A stretch of 46,480 nt of DNA, from contig PKDJ01000227.1 of the NCBI GenBank assembly GCA_002862545.1, forward strand, positions 1 through 46,480, in the 5' to 3' direction. This stretch comes from Pseudomonadota bacterium. Its GTDB lineage: Bacteria > Myxococcota_A > UBA796 > GCA-2862545. Numbering within the stretch: the first letter of the stretch is position 1; each line of letters starts with the position of its first letter. Shown piece after piece: positions 21,721 through 30,337 of the stretch. Both the position numbers and the translations under genes were made by a program. Under the pieces are notes generated by a model, which saw only the letters and a list, made by a program, of their open reading frames with translations, did no database searches and was not told where the DNA came from.

Positions 21721-23244
21721 ATGTTCCGGTTCTTGTGGCTCGTCCTGTTCGCTGGCTGTAGCACCTCGGGTCTCGAGGAGAAGCTGGAGATCGACACGGG
21801 CTCTGCAGCGTCGAGCGGCACGCCCGATGGAGCAGGGTCGGGCCCGGGGGGCGGTGACGGCTCGGGAGCGACGACCGACGGCGACTGCGACCCCGAGGCC
21901 ATCGACTGTGCCGATCCGGCCTGCGCCAGCCTCTGTGACGCTGACGCCGATGGCTTCGTGGCTGTGACGCTGGGTGGTGACGACTGCGACGACGCGGACG
22001 CGGCCGTCCATCCAGGCGCCACGGAGATCTGCAACGGCCTCGACGACGACTGCGACGACGCGGTCGACGATGCGGACAGCTCCATCGACCCGGGCTCGCA
22101 GAGCACCTGGTTTCCAGACGGCGACGGCGACGGGGTCGGCCGCGAGGCCGATGCGGTCCGCACCTGCGACACGTCTCCTCCCGACGGACACGTCGCCACG
22201 CCGGGCGACTGTGACGACGCCGATCCCTCGGTGACCGAGGGCGCACAGTGGGTGATCGACGACGACGGCGATGGGGTGGGCGCCGGCGTGGTGGAGGAGG
22301 CCTGTGAGCCGCCGTCAGAGCGTCACGTCCCGGCGGCGCTGGGAGAGGACTGCGACGATGCGGATCGCTCGGTCTACCCGGGGGCGTCGGAGGTCTGCGG
22401 CGATGGGGTGGATCAGGACTGCAGCGGGGCCGACGCCGTCGACTGCCTGCCCGACACCTGTGACGACGCGAGCGCTGCCCCGTGGACCGCTCCGGGGGTC
22501 TACATGGACGACGCCACTGGCCTCGCAGACGACCTGAGCCCCGTGGGAGTCTGCATCCCGAGCGAGGCTGCAGGCTCGGACGTGATGTACCCGGTCGAGG
22601 TCGGACCCTACGAGGTGCTCACGGCCACCGTGACCGGCGATCGCCCGGCCGTCTACGTGATGCAGGACTGCACGGACGAGGCCACCTGTGTGGCAGGGGG
22701 CTCGGATGCAGCGGTCGCCGAGGTCGTCTGGTACAACCCGCGCGACGTTGCGCAGGCCGTCACCCTGGTGGTCGACCATCGCGACAGCGGTGGGCCGTAC
22801 ACGCTCGAGCTCTCCGTGACGGCAGCTCCGGCCCGCATGGCGCTCGAGCCTGCAGACAGCTGCGCCGACCTGCTCCCCGGACTCGCGCTGACCACGGGCA
22901 GCTACCGCTACGAGGGAAGCCTCGTGGCCTACGGGGCCGACTTCACACCCGACGCATCCTGCACGGGCTACGCGGCTCGCGGCGCGGATGCGGCGGTGCC
23001 CATCCGGCTCGAGCCGGGCGAGTCGATCGCGGTGGACTACACGAACGCGGCGGACACCTCGGTCTACATCCTGTCTGACTGCGCGGATGTCGACACCTGC
23101 GTCGTCGGTGCGGACGACACGTTTGGCGGAGAGACCGAGTCGCTCGCCCTCACGAACACCACTGGCGCCGTGCTCGAGGCCACGCTGGTGCTCGATGCCT
23201 ACACGGGCGGCGGTGCCTGGGAGCTCGACGTCACCATCGACTAG
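21721..23244 (+). CDS. Lipoprotein with MopE-type metal-binding motifs and duplicated PPC-like domains
   Basis: The start ATG 21721 follows GGAG by 5 bases and gives a very short lipoprotein signal (MFRFLWLVLFAGC, Cys 13). A Gly/Ser linker leads to MopE-type putative metal-binding motifs between about residues 55 and 240. The first is complete: DDCDDADAAVHPGAT...LDDDCDDAVD; later copies include DCDDADPSV and DCDDADRSVYPGASE...DQDCSG. The C-terminal half holds two similar beta domains with VYVMQDCTDEATCV and VYILSDCADVDTCV cores, resembling PPC domains. The protein is probably exposed at the surface and binds Ca2+ or another divalent ion. It is divergent from the Eci2-like gene. TATACA at 21693-21698 is a possible -10. 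Confidence 0.85.
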   Translation: MFRFLWLVLFAGCSTSGLEEKLEIDTGSAASSGTPDGAGSGPGGGDGSGATTDGDCDPEAIDCADPACASLCDADADGFVAVTLGGDDCDDADAAVHPGATEICNGLDDDCDDAVDDADSSIDPGSQSTWFPDGDGDGVGREADAVRTCDTSPPDGHVATPGDCDDADPSVTEGAQWVIDDDGDGVGAGVVEEACEPPSERHVPAALGEDCDDADRSVYPGASEVCGDGVDQDCSGADAVDCLPDTCDDASAAPWTAPGVYMDDATGLADDLSPVGVCIPSEAAGSDVMYPVEVGPYEVLTATVTGDRPAVYVMQDCTDEATCVAGGSDAAVAEVVWYNPRDVAQAVTLVVDHRDSGGPYTLELSVTAAPARMALEPADSCADLLPGLALTTGSYRYEGSLVAYGADFTPDASCTGYAARGADAAVPIRLEPGESIAVDYTNAADTSVYILSDCADVDTCVVGADDTFGGETESLALTNTTGAVLEATLVLDAYTGGGAWELDVTID

Positions 23245-23306
23245 CGAAGTCGAGGCGCGCGGGAACAGGCGCTGCGTCTCGTGTGTCCTCGGCACGTATT
23301 CGTTGT

Positions 23307-23337
23307 GGCATCCGGCGCGGGAGCGTGAAAGGATGCC
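23307..23337 (+). promoter_or_regulatory. Inverted repeat in leader of coiled-coil gene
   Basis: GGCATCC (23307-23313) and GGATGCC (23331-23337) form a perfect 7-base inverted repeat with a 17-base spacer, 24 bases before the start codon at 23362. It could be an operator or a leader hairpin. Nothing in the sequence distinguishes the two. Confidence 0.3.
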
Positions 23338-23361
23338 CCCTCTGGAACTAGGAGAACCTAC

Positions 23362-23877
23362 ATGATCCGTTCGTTGCTGTTCGCTGTCGCTGTCGCTGTC
23401 GCGGCACCGGTCTTCGTCGCCTCCACCTCCACCTCGGCCTTCGCCATCAGCGAGAAGAAGCTCGAGGCCATGAAGGAGGACGCGGACTACCACAAGGACC
23501 GCTTCAAGGAGATCGAGAAGCTCGCCAACAGCGTCATCAAGGACCTGGAGAAGGACAAGAAGGACGACGCCGACGAGACCCACAAGGAGCTGAAGAAGTT
23601 CTACAAGGACGAGCTCGCCGGGCTTCGCGCGAAGGGCATCGAGACGGTCGACGAGGACATCCCCGAGACGCCGCTTCACGTCGACAACGAGCCGGAGGAG
23701 ATCCCCCGGGAGAAGCTCGAGGAGCTTCGCGACCTCTGCGTCGACCTCAAGAACCAGAAGCCGTCCGAGAAGCCCAAGCCCTACCAGACCCGGCTCGAGG
23801 AGTACCTGAAGACGCTCCAGGAGCGCTACGAGCGCAAGGAGAAGCGCTACGAGGAGGAGAAGGCAGCCTCCAAGTAA
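23362..23877 (+). CDS. Small secreted, highly charged helical (coiled-coil) protein
   Basis: The 171-residue product starts at ATG 23362, with TAGGAGA 8 bases upstream. It has a signal peptide (MIRSLLFAVAVAVAAPVF..AFA, cleavage near residue 28). The mature part is dominated by Lys, Glu and Asp with heptad-like spacing (residues 30-90 and 118-171), separated by a Pro-rich hinge (IPETPLHVDNEPEEIP). I do not recognise a family. It is probably a periplasmic elongated helical protein. It stands alone between the MopE lipoprotein and the kinase operon and is followed by a strong hairpin. Confidence 0.8.
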   Translation: MIRSLLFAVAVAVAAPVFVASTSTSAFAISEKKLEAMKEDADYHKDRFKEIEKLANSVIKDLEKDKKDDADETHKELKKFYKDELAGLRAKGIETVDEDIPETPLHVDNEPEEIPREKLEELRDLCVDLKNQKPSEKPKPYQTRLEEYLKTLQERYERKEKRYEEEKAASK

Positions 23878-23901
23878 GGCTCCTCTCCACCTCGTCAGCA
23901 C

Positions 23902-23930
23902 GCGGCCCGGCATCCTCGATGTCAGGCCGC
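23902..23930 (+). terminator. Strong hairpin, probable transcription terminator
   Basis: GCGGCC (23902-23907) pairs with GGCCGC (23925-23930). After one mismatch, GGCATC pairs with GATGTC (one G-U pair) around a CTC loop. The result is a 12-base-pair stem starting 24 bases after the coiled-coil gene stop. The following TGTTGCTTGC is only partly T-rich, so termination efficiency is uncertain. Confidence 0.5.
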
Positions 23931-24061
23931 TGTTGCTTGCGGATGCGCAGTCTCGTGGCTCGCGGGGGGCGGGCGTCATGGACCGCCTCCCGACGGTTGC
24001 GCATGCTTCAGGTCATCATCGAGGTCGACACGAGCGGGGGTGTGTGCAATGTTTTGCGCAG

Positions 24062-25621
24062 ATGACCGGCGTCGATGCGAAGCCCCCCACCGATCCGCTG
24101 GTCGGCCAAGTCCTGGCCGGACGCTTCAGGGTCGTGCGCCTGATCGACCGTGGCGGGATGGGGCGGGTCTACGAGGCGCTGCAGGAGCCCCTCGGTCGGA
24201 AGTGCGCGGTCAAGACCCTCGACCTCGCCGATCCGCGTGGGGAGTACAAGGCGCGCTTCTTCAACGAGGCCCGACTGTGCGCCCAGCTGTCGCACCCCAA
24301 CACCATCCGCATCTTCGACTACGGCTCGACGGACGACGGCGTCTACTTCTTCGCGATGGAGTTCCTCGAGGGGCGGACGCTCCGGACGGCGATCAAGGCC
24401 GACGGTCGGTTCACCCCTCGGCGCGCCGTGCACGTCTTCCGTCAGCTCTGCAGTGCGCTGGGTGAGGCGCATGCATCGGGCATCGTGCACCGCGACCTCA
24501 AGCCGGCCAACGTCTACCTCTGTGCTCATGGCGACGACCCCGACTTCGCGAAGGTGCTCGACTTCGGCCTGGTGAAGGAGCTCTCGGTCGACGCGGGCCT
24601 GTCGTCGCGCGACGTGGTCCTGGGCTCGCCGATGTACATGGCCCCAGAGCAGATTGAGGCCAAGGAGGTCGACGGCCGCTGCGATGTCTACGCGATGGGC
24701 TTGATGCTCTGGAGCACGCTCACGGCGCGTGCGCCCTACCGAGCCAAGAACTCGCAGGCCCTGCTCGCACAGCAGCTCATGAAGGACCCGCCCACCTTCG
24801 AGGAGGCGCTGGGCCCCGACCACGGGATTCCGGCGAGTCTCGAGCAGCTCGTTCGGTTTGCCATCGCCAAGGCTCCGGGCGAGCGTCTGGCCTCGATGCG
24901 GGAGCTCGCCCGCGGCTTGGTCATCGTCGGGCGGGAGCTCGACGGGGTCGTGTCGCCGGTGACGTTCGGTCTGACGGGCGGGGTGCTCGAGGTGCCCGAG
25001 GCGGCGCGTCTCGAGGCGGAGGTGACGCTGCCCCGTGCCCCCGCGATGGCCGGGCAGGTCGAGATTCCCTCGGGCGCGACCCTGCGCTCCAGTGCGGACG
25101 CGTCGACCGGAGGCTCGGCACCGTATGCGACGCTCGGGGCGGTCGGCGTCGTGCTCGCCGGTGGGGCCATGGGAGGGCTCGGCCTGGTAGGGGTTCTCCT
25201 CCTGGGTGTGCTCGGGCTGGGCCTGTGGGGTGTGCTGTCTCCCACGACGGAGCCAGCAGAGCCTGCGGGCGAGCAGGTCGAGGCCGTCGTGACCGAGCCA
25301 GAGGCCGAGCCTGCGAGCCCCCACGCGGTCGAGGTCGACTCGGCGCCCTCCACGGCTGACGTGTTTCGAGACGACGTGTTGATCGGCACGACACCCATCG
25401 AGCTGAAGGTGCCACCGGGCGAGACCTGGGAGCTGCGGGTGGCCCGACCTGGATACACGTCACGCATGGTGTCGATCGACGGCTCTGCCAACACAGTGAT
25501 GGTCCGCTTGGACAAGGTGCCGGTCGCTCCAGCGCCTTCACCGAGGTCCGGACCGGTGGCGCCCTCACCCGAGCCGCGAACAGGGCTCGGTCGGGAGGTT
25601 CGTGACCCATGGGACGACTGA
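24062..25621 (+). CDS. Transmembrane Ser/Thr protein kinase with C-terminal PEGA domain
   Basis: The 519-residue product is a Hanks-type kinase with all catalytic elements. These are the glycine loop DRGGMGRVY (29-37), Lys51 in AVKTL, HRDLKPAN (143-150), DFG (167-169) and APEQ (194-197). A juxtamembrane linker leads to one hydrophobic segment at about 358-392. A PEGA domain follows at about 424-485 (VDSAPSTADVFRDDVLIGTTP), outside the membrane and likely binding a ligand or cell-wall polymer. ATG 24062 is preferred; a GTG at 24041 is an alternative with no better ribosome site. The 3' end overlaps the TPR gene by 13 bases. Together with the TPR protein and the binding lipoprotein it probably forms a signalling module. 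Confidence 0.92.
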   Translation: MTGVDAKPPTDPLVGQVLAGRFRVVRLIDRGGMGRVYEALQEPLGRKCAVKTLDLADPRGEYKARFFNEARLCAQLSHPNTIRIFDYGSTDDGVYFFAMEFLEGRTLRTAIKADGRFTPRRAVHVFRQLCSALGEAHASGIVHRDLKPANVYLCAHGDDPDFAKVLDFGLVKELSVDAGLSSRDVVLGSPMYMAPEQIEAKEVDGRCDVYAMGLMLWSTLTARAPYRAKNSQALLAQQLMKDPPTFEEALGPDHGIPASLEQLVRFAIAKAPGERLASMRELARGLVIVGRELDGVVSPVTFGLTGGVLEVPEAARLEAEVTLPRAPAMAGQVEIPSGATLRSSADASTGGSAPYATLGAVGVVLAGGAMGGLGLVGVLLLGVLGLGLWGVLSPTTEPAEPAGEQVEAVVTEPEAEPASPHAVEVDSAPSTADVFRDDVLIGTTPIELKVPPGETWELRVARPGYTSRMVSIDGSANTVMVRLDKVPVAPAPSPRSGPVAPSPEPRTGLGREVRDPWDD

Positions 25622-26358
25622 TCACGGTCCTGGCCTTGCTGCTGGTCATGGGGCCGGCGTGGGCCCAAGACGAGTCGTCGTCCGACGAGCGTGCGCGCAG
25701 CTTGTTCGACGACGGTGCAGAGGCCTACGAGCTGGGGCGGTACGAAGACGCCATTCCTCTCTGGGAGGAGTCGTGGCGGCTCAGCCTGCAGCCCCTGATT
25801 TTGTACAACCTGGCCAATGCCTACGAGCGTGCGGGTCAGCTGGAGCAGGCACTGGAGAGCCTCGAGCGCTACCGTCCGAGCGCGCCATCCGAGGAGCGTG
25901 CGGTCCTCGACCAGCGCATTGAGGCGCTCGAGGTGCGGGTGGCTGCAGTGCAGGCAGAGCGCGACCTCGAGGCCGCCGAGGATGCGCGACGCGAGGCGGA
26001 GCGACTCGCCGAGCGTCAGCGTGCCGAGCAGGCCGAGATGCGGCAAGAGCGCAGCACGGAGCAGACCCGCTCCCCCGCAGGGTGGCTCGTGGGGGGACTG
26101 GGCGTGGCAGCTCTGGGCACGGGGCTCGGCTTCACGGTGGCGGCGGGCAACAGCCGGGCCCAGGTGGCCACCTACTGCGTCGACGGCGGACCCTGCTCGG
26201 TGCAGGCGGCAGACTACGTCGCTCGCAACCGCACCCACCGCATCGCGGCCTGGACCGGCCTGGGCGTCGGCGCGGTCGGACTTGGAGTCGGCAGCGTGAT
26301 GATCGCTCTCCCACTGTGCGGGAGCGGGGTCGGCCTGACCGTGAGGAGGCGGTGGTGA
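25609..26358 (+). CDS. Secreted/membrane TPR protein
   Basis: The 249-residue product has a signal peptide (MGRLITVLALLLVMGPAWAQ), two or three tetratricopeptide-type helical hairpins between residues 25 and 105 (GAEAYELGRYEDAIPLWEES; LYNLANAYERAGQLEQALES) and a charged Ala/Glu/Arg coiled coil at 105-160. Two Gly-rich hydrophobic segments near 163-187 and 217-245 flank a short Cys-containing loop. This layout is frequent beside Ser/Thr kinases in myxobacteria. It overlaps the upstream kinase by 13 bases and the downstream binding-protein gene by 4 bases, so it is surely co-translated. The role is likely to be scaffold or partner protein; the exact function is unknown. Confidence 0.85.
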   Translation: MGRLITVLALLLVMGPAWAQDESSSDERARSLFDDGAEAYELGRYEDAIPLWEESWRLSLQPLILYNLANAYERAGQLEQALESLERYRPSAPSEERAVLDQRIEALEVRVAAVQAERDLEAAEDARREAERLAERQRAEQAEMRQERSTEQTRSPAGWLVGGLGVAALGTGLGFTVAAGNSRAQVATYCVDGGPCSVQAADYVARNRTHRIAAWTGLGVGAVGLGVGSVMIALPLCGSGVGLTVRRRW

Positions 26359-27776
26359 GGATGCTGCCTCTGCTGGCGCTCGCGGGCTGTCTGGCGCCCT
26401 ATCCGGTGACCACGTGTGAGTCGGCCGCGGACTGTCGCTCCGCCTACGGGCTGGGCGCGGTGTGTGGCGGCGACGGCTTCTGCTCCATGGAAGAGGCGAA
26501 CCCTCGCTGTCTCCAGACCTACCCCGATGATCTGTGGCAGCGACCACAGGACTTCGGTGACCACCTCGTGCTCGGCGCGATGTTCGATCTCGGCCCCGAC
26601 CTGCCGAACCTGAAGTCGGCCCTCCTCGCCGTCGGAGAGGCGAGCCAGGCCGGGCTGCCCGGCGGCATCGAGGTCGCCATTGTGGGCTGCTCCTACTCCG
26701 AGGACGACGCTGCCGATGGGCTGACGGTCGACGAGGCCGTGGTCGCGACCAGCGAGTGGCTGCGCGACACGATGGAGGTGCCTGCCATCATCGGGCCGGG
26801 CACCTCGGGTGCCTCGATCCTCACCTACGAGACCCTCGCGGCCGACGACATCCTGCTCATCGCCCCGTCGGCGACGAGCCCGGAGCTGATCACGATCGAC
26901 GGAGAGATCAGCACCGATGATGCGCCTGGGCTGTTCTGGCGTCCGGCCCCTCCAGACGACGTGCAGGCGGCGGCGATTGCGGCCGATCTGGCCTTCCGCG
27001 GCGTGGTCGAGATCAGCGTCGTCTTTCAGGACAACGCCTACGGGCGTGCGCTTGCCGAGCTGGTGCAGGGCGAGCACGGCGGCGTGACGAAGATGATTCC
27101 CTACGTCGACGACAACGGGCGCAACCTGGCCGTGCCCGATGCGGTTGCATCCCCGACCGCCGAGGAGGTCGTGTTCATCACCTCCGACGTGCAGGACGTG
27201 GTCGCGTTCCTGAACAGTGCAGCCTTGCTCGACAGCTATGACGGCATCTCGCTGTTCCTCACCGATGCAGCGACCGACCCATACCTGTTTGCCGAGACGA
27301 CTCCCGAGACCCAGGCTGCGATGTTCCCCGTCATCCGAGGCAGTCGTCCCGCGCTGCCCTCCGGGGCGGTCTACGACACCTACGTGGTCAGCTATGCCGC
27401 AGCCTACGAAGGTGAAGACCCCACTCTCGACGGCTACAACCCCTACGCCTACGACGCTGGCTGGATGGCGATGTACGGCTTGGCCTGGGCCACCCAGCAG
27501 GAGTCGGGCATCACGGGCACGAACATGGCTCGTGGGCTGCGGCAGATCGCCTCGGGCTCGCCGACGCCGGTGGGTCCGGGCGGCTGGACGGCGGGCCTCG
27601 TGGCCTTCAGCAACGGCGACTCCGTCGACCTCGAGGGCGCCTCGGGTCAGCTCGACTTCGACCCGGTGACGGGCGAGACGGTGAATCCCATCGAGATCTG
27701 GGTCCCTCGCGACGAGACCTTCCGCGTGATTGCCCTGTGTGAGCCGAACGGTCCCTGCGTCTCGACCGAGGACTGA
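26355..27776 (+). CDS. Periplasmic-binding-fold lipoprotein (LivK-like, type I)
   Basis: The start is GTG 26355, which overlaps the TPR gene stop and has GAGGAGG 5 bases upstream; ATG 26361 is an alternative. The signal MLPLLALAGC gives a lipidated Cys. A short Cys-rich segment (residues 15-45, CESAADCRSAYG..CGGDGFC) precedes a type I periplasmic binding fold. This has VLGAMFDLGPDLP, IIGPGTSGASI, LLIAPSATSPELI, FWRPAPPDDVQAAAIA and a YNPYAYDAGWMAMYGLAWA block, as in branched-chain amino-acid binding proteins. No permease or ATPase genes follow, so it is more likely a ligand sensor for the kinase operon than part of an importer. That sensing role is inferred. Confidence 0.85.
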   Translation: MRMLPLLALAGCLAPYPVTTCESAADCRSAYGLGAVCGGDGFCSMEEANPRCLQTYPDDLWQRPQDFGDHLVLGAMFDLGPDLPNLKSALLAVGEASQAGLPGGIEVAIVGCSYSEDDAADGLTVDEAVVATSEWLRDTMEVPAIIGPGTSGASILTYETLAADDILLIAPSATSPELITIDGEISTDDAPGLFWRPAPPDDVQAAAIAADLAFRGVVEISVVFQDNAYGRALAELVQGEHGGVTKMIPYVDDNGRNLAVPDAVASPTAEEVVFITSDVQDVVAFLNSAALLDSYDGISLFLTDAATDPYLFAETTPETQAAMFPVIRGSRPALPSGAVYDTYVVSYAAAYEGEDPTLDGYNPYAYDAGWMAMYGLAWATQQESGITGTNMARGLRQIASGSPTPVGPGGWTAGLVAFSNGDSVDLEGASGQLDFDPVTGETVNPIEIWVPRDETFRVIALCEPNGPCVSTED

Positions 27777-27780
27777 CGGC

Positions 27781-27804
27781 GCCCGCGGGGAGGGGGCAGC
27801 GGGC
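27781..27804. terminator. Weak inverted repeat between convergent genes
   Basis: GCCCGC (27781-27786) and GCGGGC (27799-27804) can pair around a 12-base loop in the short gap between the binding lipoprotein gene and the convergent secreted protein gene. No T-run follows on either strand. A bidirectional terminator is possible but weakly supported. Confidence 0.3.
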
Positions 27805-28283
27805 TAGTCGAGCGGGCGCACCCGCTTGATCGTGTCGCGGCTCCGCACGACGCGCACCGCACAGCTGTCGCCGAGCAGCTGGTCGACGAGGTGCACTTCG
27901 AAGACGTCGGGCAAGCCCGGCGGGATCTCGAGCACGTTGTCGGTGCGCCACGCGCGACTCACGCCCTTCAGCGAGGGCGGTCGGGGGTCGGTGGGGGTGG
28001 CGACTCGCCGAGAGACCTCCTCGTCGTCGACCACGATGACCCAGTGGAAGTTCTCCCCCCGCGCGTGCACGGCGGGACGTCGGTGCACTGCGACGGTCAA
28101 GGCGCCGTGCTGTGGTACTGGGGAGACCGCGCGCCCTGCGCGTCGCGCACGCTCGAGCTCCTCGGCCGTGAGGCGCTCGGTGCTGTGCCACGTCATCTCG
28201 GTGTGACCGGCGAAGCCGTGCTTACACTTCATGCTCTCGCGAGCCTCGGCCGCGACGATCAGGCTGGAGAGGAGGAGCCACAT
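27804..28283 (-). CDS. Small secreted hypothetical protein
   Basis: The 159-residue product begins at ATG 28283 with a short signal peptide (MWLLLSSLIVAAEA). The mature part has one early Cys-His stretch (CKHGFAGHTEM), an Arg-rich middle and a beta-like C-terminal half (FHWVIVVDDEEV; DVFEVHLVDQLLGDSCAVRVV). I do not recognise a family. GC-rich third positions and the clean signal sequence support a real gene; the shadow frames on the opposite strand have none. It is divergent from the OPT transporter gene, with 60 bases between the starts. Confidence 0.65.
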   Translation of the reverse strand: MWLLLSSLIVAAEARESMKCKHGFAGHTEMTWHSTERLTAEELERARRAGRAVSPVPQHGALTVAVHRRPAVHARGENFHWVIVVDDEEVSRRVATPTDPRPPSLKGVSRAWRTDNVLEIPPGLPDVFEVHLVDQLLGDSCAVRVVRSRDTIKRVRPLD

Positions 28284-28343
28284 GGTGGGGGCTTAGTCCC
28301 CCGCGCTGCCTTCCGGTAGAGTGTCGCCCCGCAGAGGCACGCT

Positions 28344-30326
28344 ATGCAGGTCGAGGCACAGCCAGACGCTCCCAAGCCCCCCGAGACTCCCGAGGAGGTC
28401 GCGGCCTACGAGCGTGACTGGCTCGAGAACACCTACCGGGGTGACAAGCTCCCCGAGCTCACCCTGCAGGTGATTCTCGTGAGCATCGTGCTGGGCGCGC
28501 TGATGATCGCGTTCAACATCTACATGGGCCTCAAGACCGGCTGGGGTGAGGGGGGCTCCCTCATCGCGGTCATCCTCGGCTTCGCCATCATCCGGGCGCT
28601 CTCGCGGGAGTACTCGGAGCTCGAGAACAACATCACGCAGACCTTCGCGAGTGCTGCGGGGTCGCTCGGCAACATCGTCAACGTGATCCCGGCGCTGTAC
28701 CTGCTTCATGCTGATGGCCTCATCGACAGTGAGCCCACCTTCGTCGACATCCTGCTCTGGGTGTTCTTCACGAGCTTCCTCGGCGTGTTCTTCGCCATCC
28801 CGCTGCGGCGGCAGATGCTCGTGGTTGACCAGCTGGTGTTCCCCACCGGGACCGCGGCGGCCCAGACGATCAAGGCGATGCATGCCAAGGGGGACGAGGC
28901 CGTCCAGAAGGCGAGGGCGCTCGGCATCATGGGCCTCGCCAGTGCGGCGATCACGGTGGTTCGGGACGGCTTTCACTGGCTGCCCCATGCACTGTACGTG
29001 CCCGGTCTGAAGGGCCTGCAGGGCATCGAGCTCTCCAAGCTGACCATCGGCGCAGCCGTCAGCCCCATGATGATCGGCGCCGGTTTTCTCGTCGGGCCCC
29101 GCGTGGGCATCTCACTCGCCATCGGGGGCGGCATCGCCTGGGGCGTGATTGCGCCGACGCTCCATGGCATGGGAATCGACATGGTCATCGCGGAGGCGAT
29201 GACCGACCCGGCCAACCTCGAGGGCTGCCGGGCCATCCTGGCAGCCCCCTCGATGACCGAGTCCCAGGCCGCGCAGCTCGCGGCCGACTGCAAGTACGTG
29301 AATCAGGTGCACGCCGAGGCCTACTACTCGGTGATGGTCAAGTGGCTCATGTGGCCGGGGCTCGGCATCATGGTGGCGGCCGGCCTCACCTCGACGCTCA
29401 TGAAGTGGCGCATCCTGCTGAAGGCCGTGCAGTCCCTCTTCCGGCCGTCCGGCGGCCCGAGCCCCATCGCCCACCTCGAGTTCCCCACCAGCTGGTGGGT
29501 CGCCGGGCTGCTGGGGTCGTCCATCGGCGTGATGGCGATGCTTCAGCTCCGCTTCGGTGTGCCGTGGTACTTCGGGCTGCTCGCCATCGGTCTGTCCTTC
29601 GTGCTCGCGGTCATCGCCGTGCGGGCGACCGGTGAGACCGACATCAACCCCGTCGGCTCCATGGGCTCGATCACCCAGATCGCCTTCGGCGCCCTTCAGT
29701 CGGGTCAGGCGGCGACCAACCTCGCGGGCGTCGTCAACGGCAACCTGCTGACCGGTGGCGTGGCCGCGGGAGGCGCCTCTGAGGCGGCCGACATGATGCA
29801 GGACCTCAAGACGGGCTGGCTCCTCGGGGCGACGCCGCGCACCCAGGTCATCGCCCAGCTGATGGGGGTCTTCGTCGGCTCGTTCTTCTGCGCGGGCATC
29901 TTCTGGGTGCTGATCCAGGGGGCACCCATCGGCTCGGCCCAGTGGCCGGCGCCTGCAGCCATCACCTGGTCGGGGCTCGCGACCATGATGGCGCGGGGCA
30001 CGGATGCGCTGCCGCCGGGAGCACTGACGGCCCTCGCCGTCGGTGCCCTGATCGGAGTCGTCCTTCCCTTCGCCGAGAAGGCGGCCGGCGAGCGTGCCTG
30101 GATGCTGCCGTCGGCAATCGGGCTGGGAGTGGCCATGGTCGTGCCCTACGAGTACAGCTTCTCCATCTTTGTCGGCTCCCTGATCATGCTGGCGATCAAG
30201 TCTCGCAACCCAGCGTGGATCGCCGCATTTGGAGCTTCGGTAGGGGCGGGTGGTATCGCGGGCGAGGGGCTGGCCGGAGTCAGCGTGGCCTTCGTGCAAG
30301 TTATCCAGCAGTTCCTCGCCGGGTGA
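28344..30326 (+). CDS. OPT family oligopeptide transporter
   Basis: The 660-residue polytopic inner-membrane protein has about 14-16 hydrophobic segments and the OPT-family landmarks. These include NIYMGLKTGWGEGGSLIAV near residues 57-75, the GSLGNIVNVIPALYLLHADG stretch, VDQLVFPTGTAAAQTIKAMH, and NPVGSMGSITQIAFGAL with NGNLLTGGVAAGGASEAADMM later on. Bacterial members import small peptides or peptide-like metal chelates; which one applies here is not visible. The start ATG 28344 has AGAGG 6 bases upstream. The downstream ATPase/kinase gene begins 11 bases after the stop, so the two are probably co-transcribed. Confidence 0.92.
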   Translation: MQVEAQPDAPKPPETPEEVAAYERDWLENTYRGDKLPELTLQVILVSIVLGALMIAFNIYMGLKTGWGEGGSLIAVILGFAIIRALSREYSELENNITQTFASAAGSLGNIVNVIPALYLLHADGLIDSEPTFVDILLWVFFTSFLGVFFAIPLRRQMLVVDQLVFPTGTAAAQTIKAMHAKGDEAVQKARALGIMGLASAAITVVRDGFHWLPHALYVPGLKGLQGIELSKLTIGAAVSPMMIGAGFLVGPRVGISLAIGGGIAWGVIAPTLHGMGIDMVIAEAMTDPANLEGCRAILAAPSMTESQAAQLAADCKYVNQVHAEAYYSVMVKWLMWPGLGIMVAAGLTSTLMKWRILLKAVQSLFRPSGGPSPIAHLEFPTSWWVAGLLGSSIGVMAMLQLRFGVPWYFGLLAIGLSFVLAVIAVRATGETDINPVGSMGSITQIAFGALQSGQAATNLAGVVNGNLLTGGVAAGGASEAADMMQDLKTGWLLGATPRTQVIAQLMGVFVGSFFCAGIFWVLIQGAPIGSAQWPAPAAITWSGLATMMARGTDALPPGALTALAVGALIGVVLPFAEKAAGERAWMLPSAIGLGVAMVVPYEYSFSIFVGSLIMLAIKSRNPAWIAAFGASVGAGGIAGEGLAGVSVAFVQVIQQFLAG

Positions 30327-30337
30327 GGGAGCAGCGT

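Noticed and set aside
20841..22199. Extended N-terminus of the Eci2-like enzyme (452 codons)
   Set aside because: The extra 200 residues are Ser/Pro-rich antisense of the MopE lipoprotein; GTG 21590 has an excellent ribosome site.
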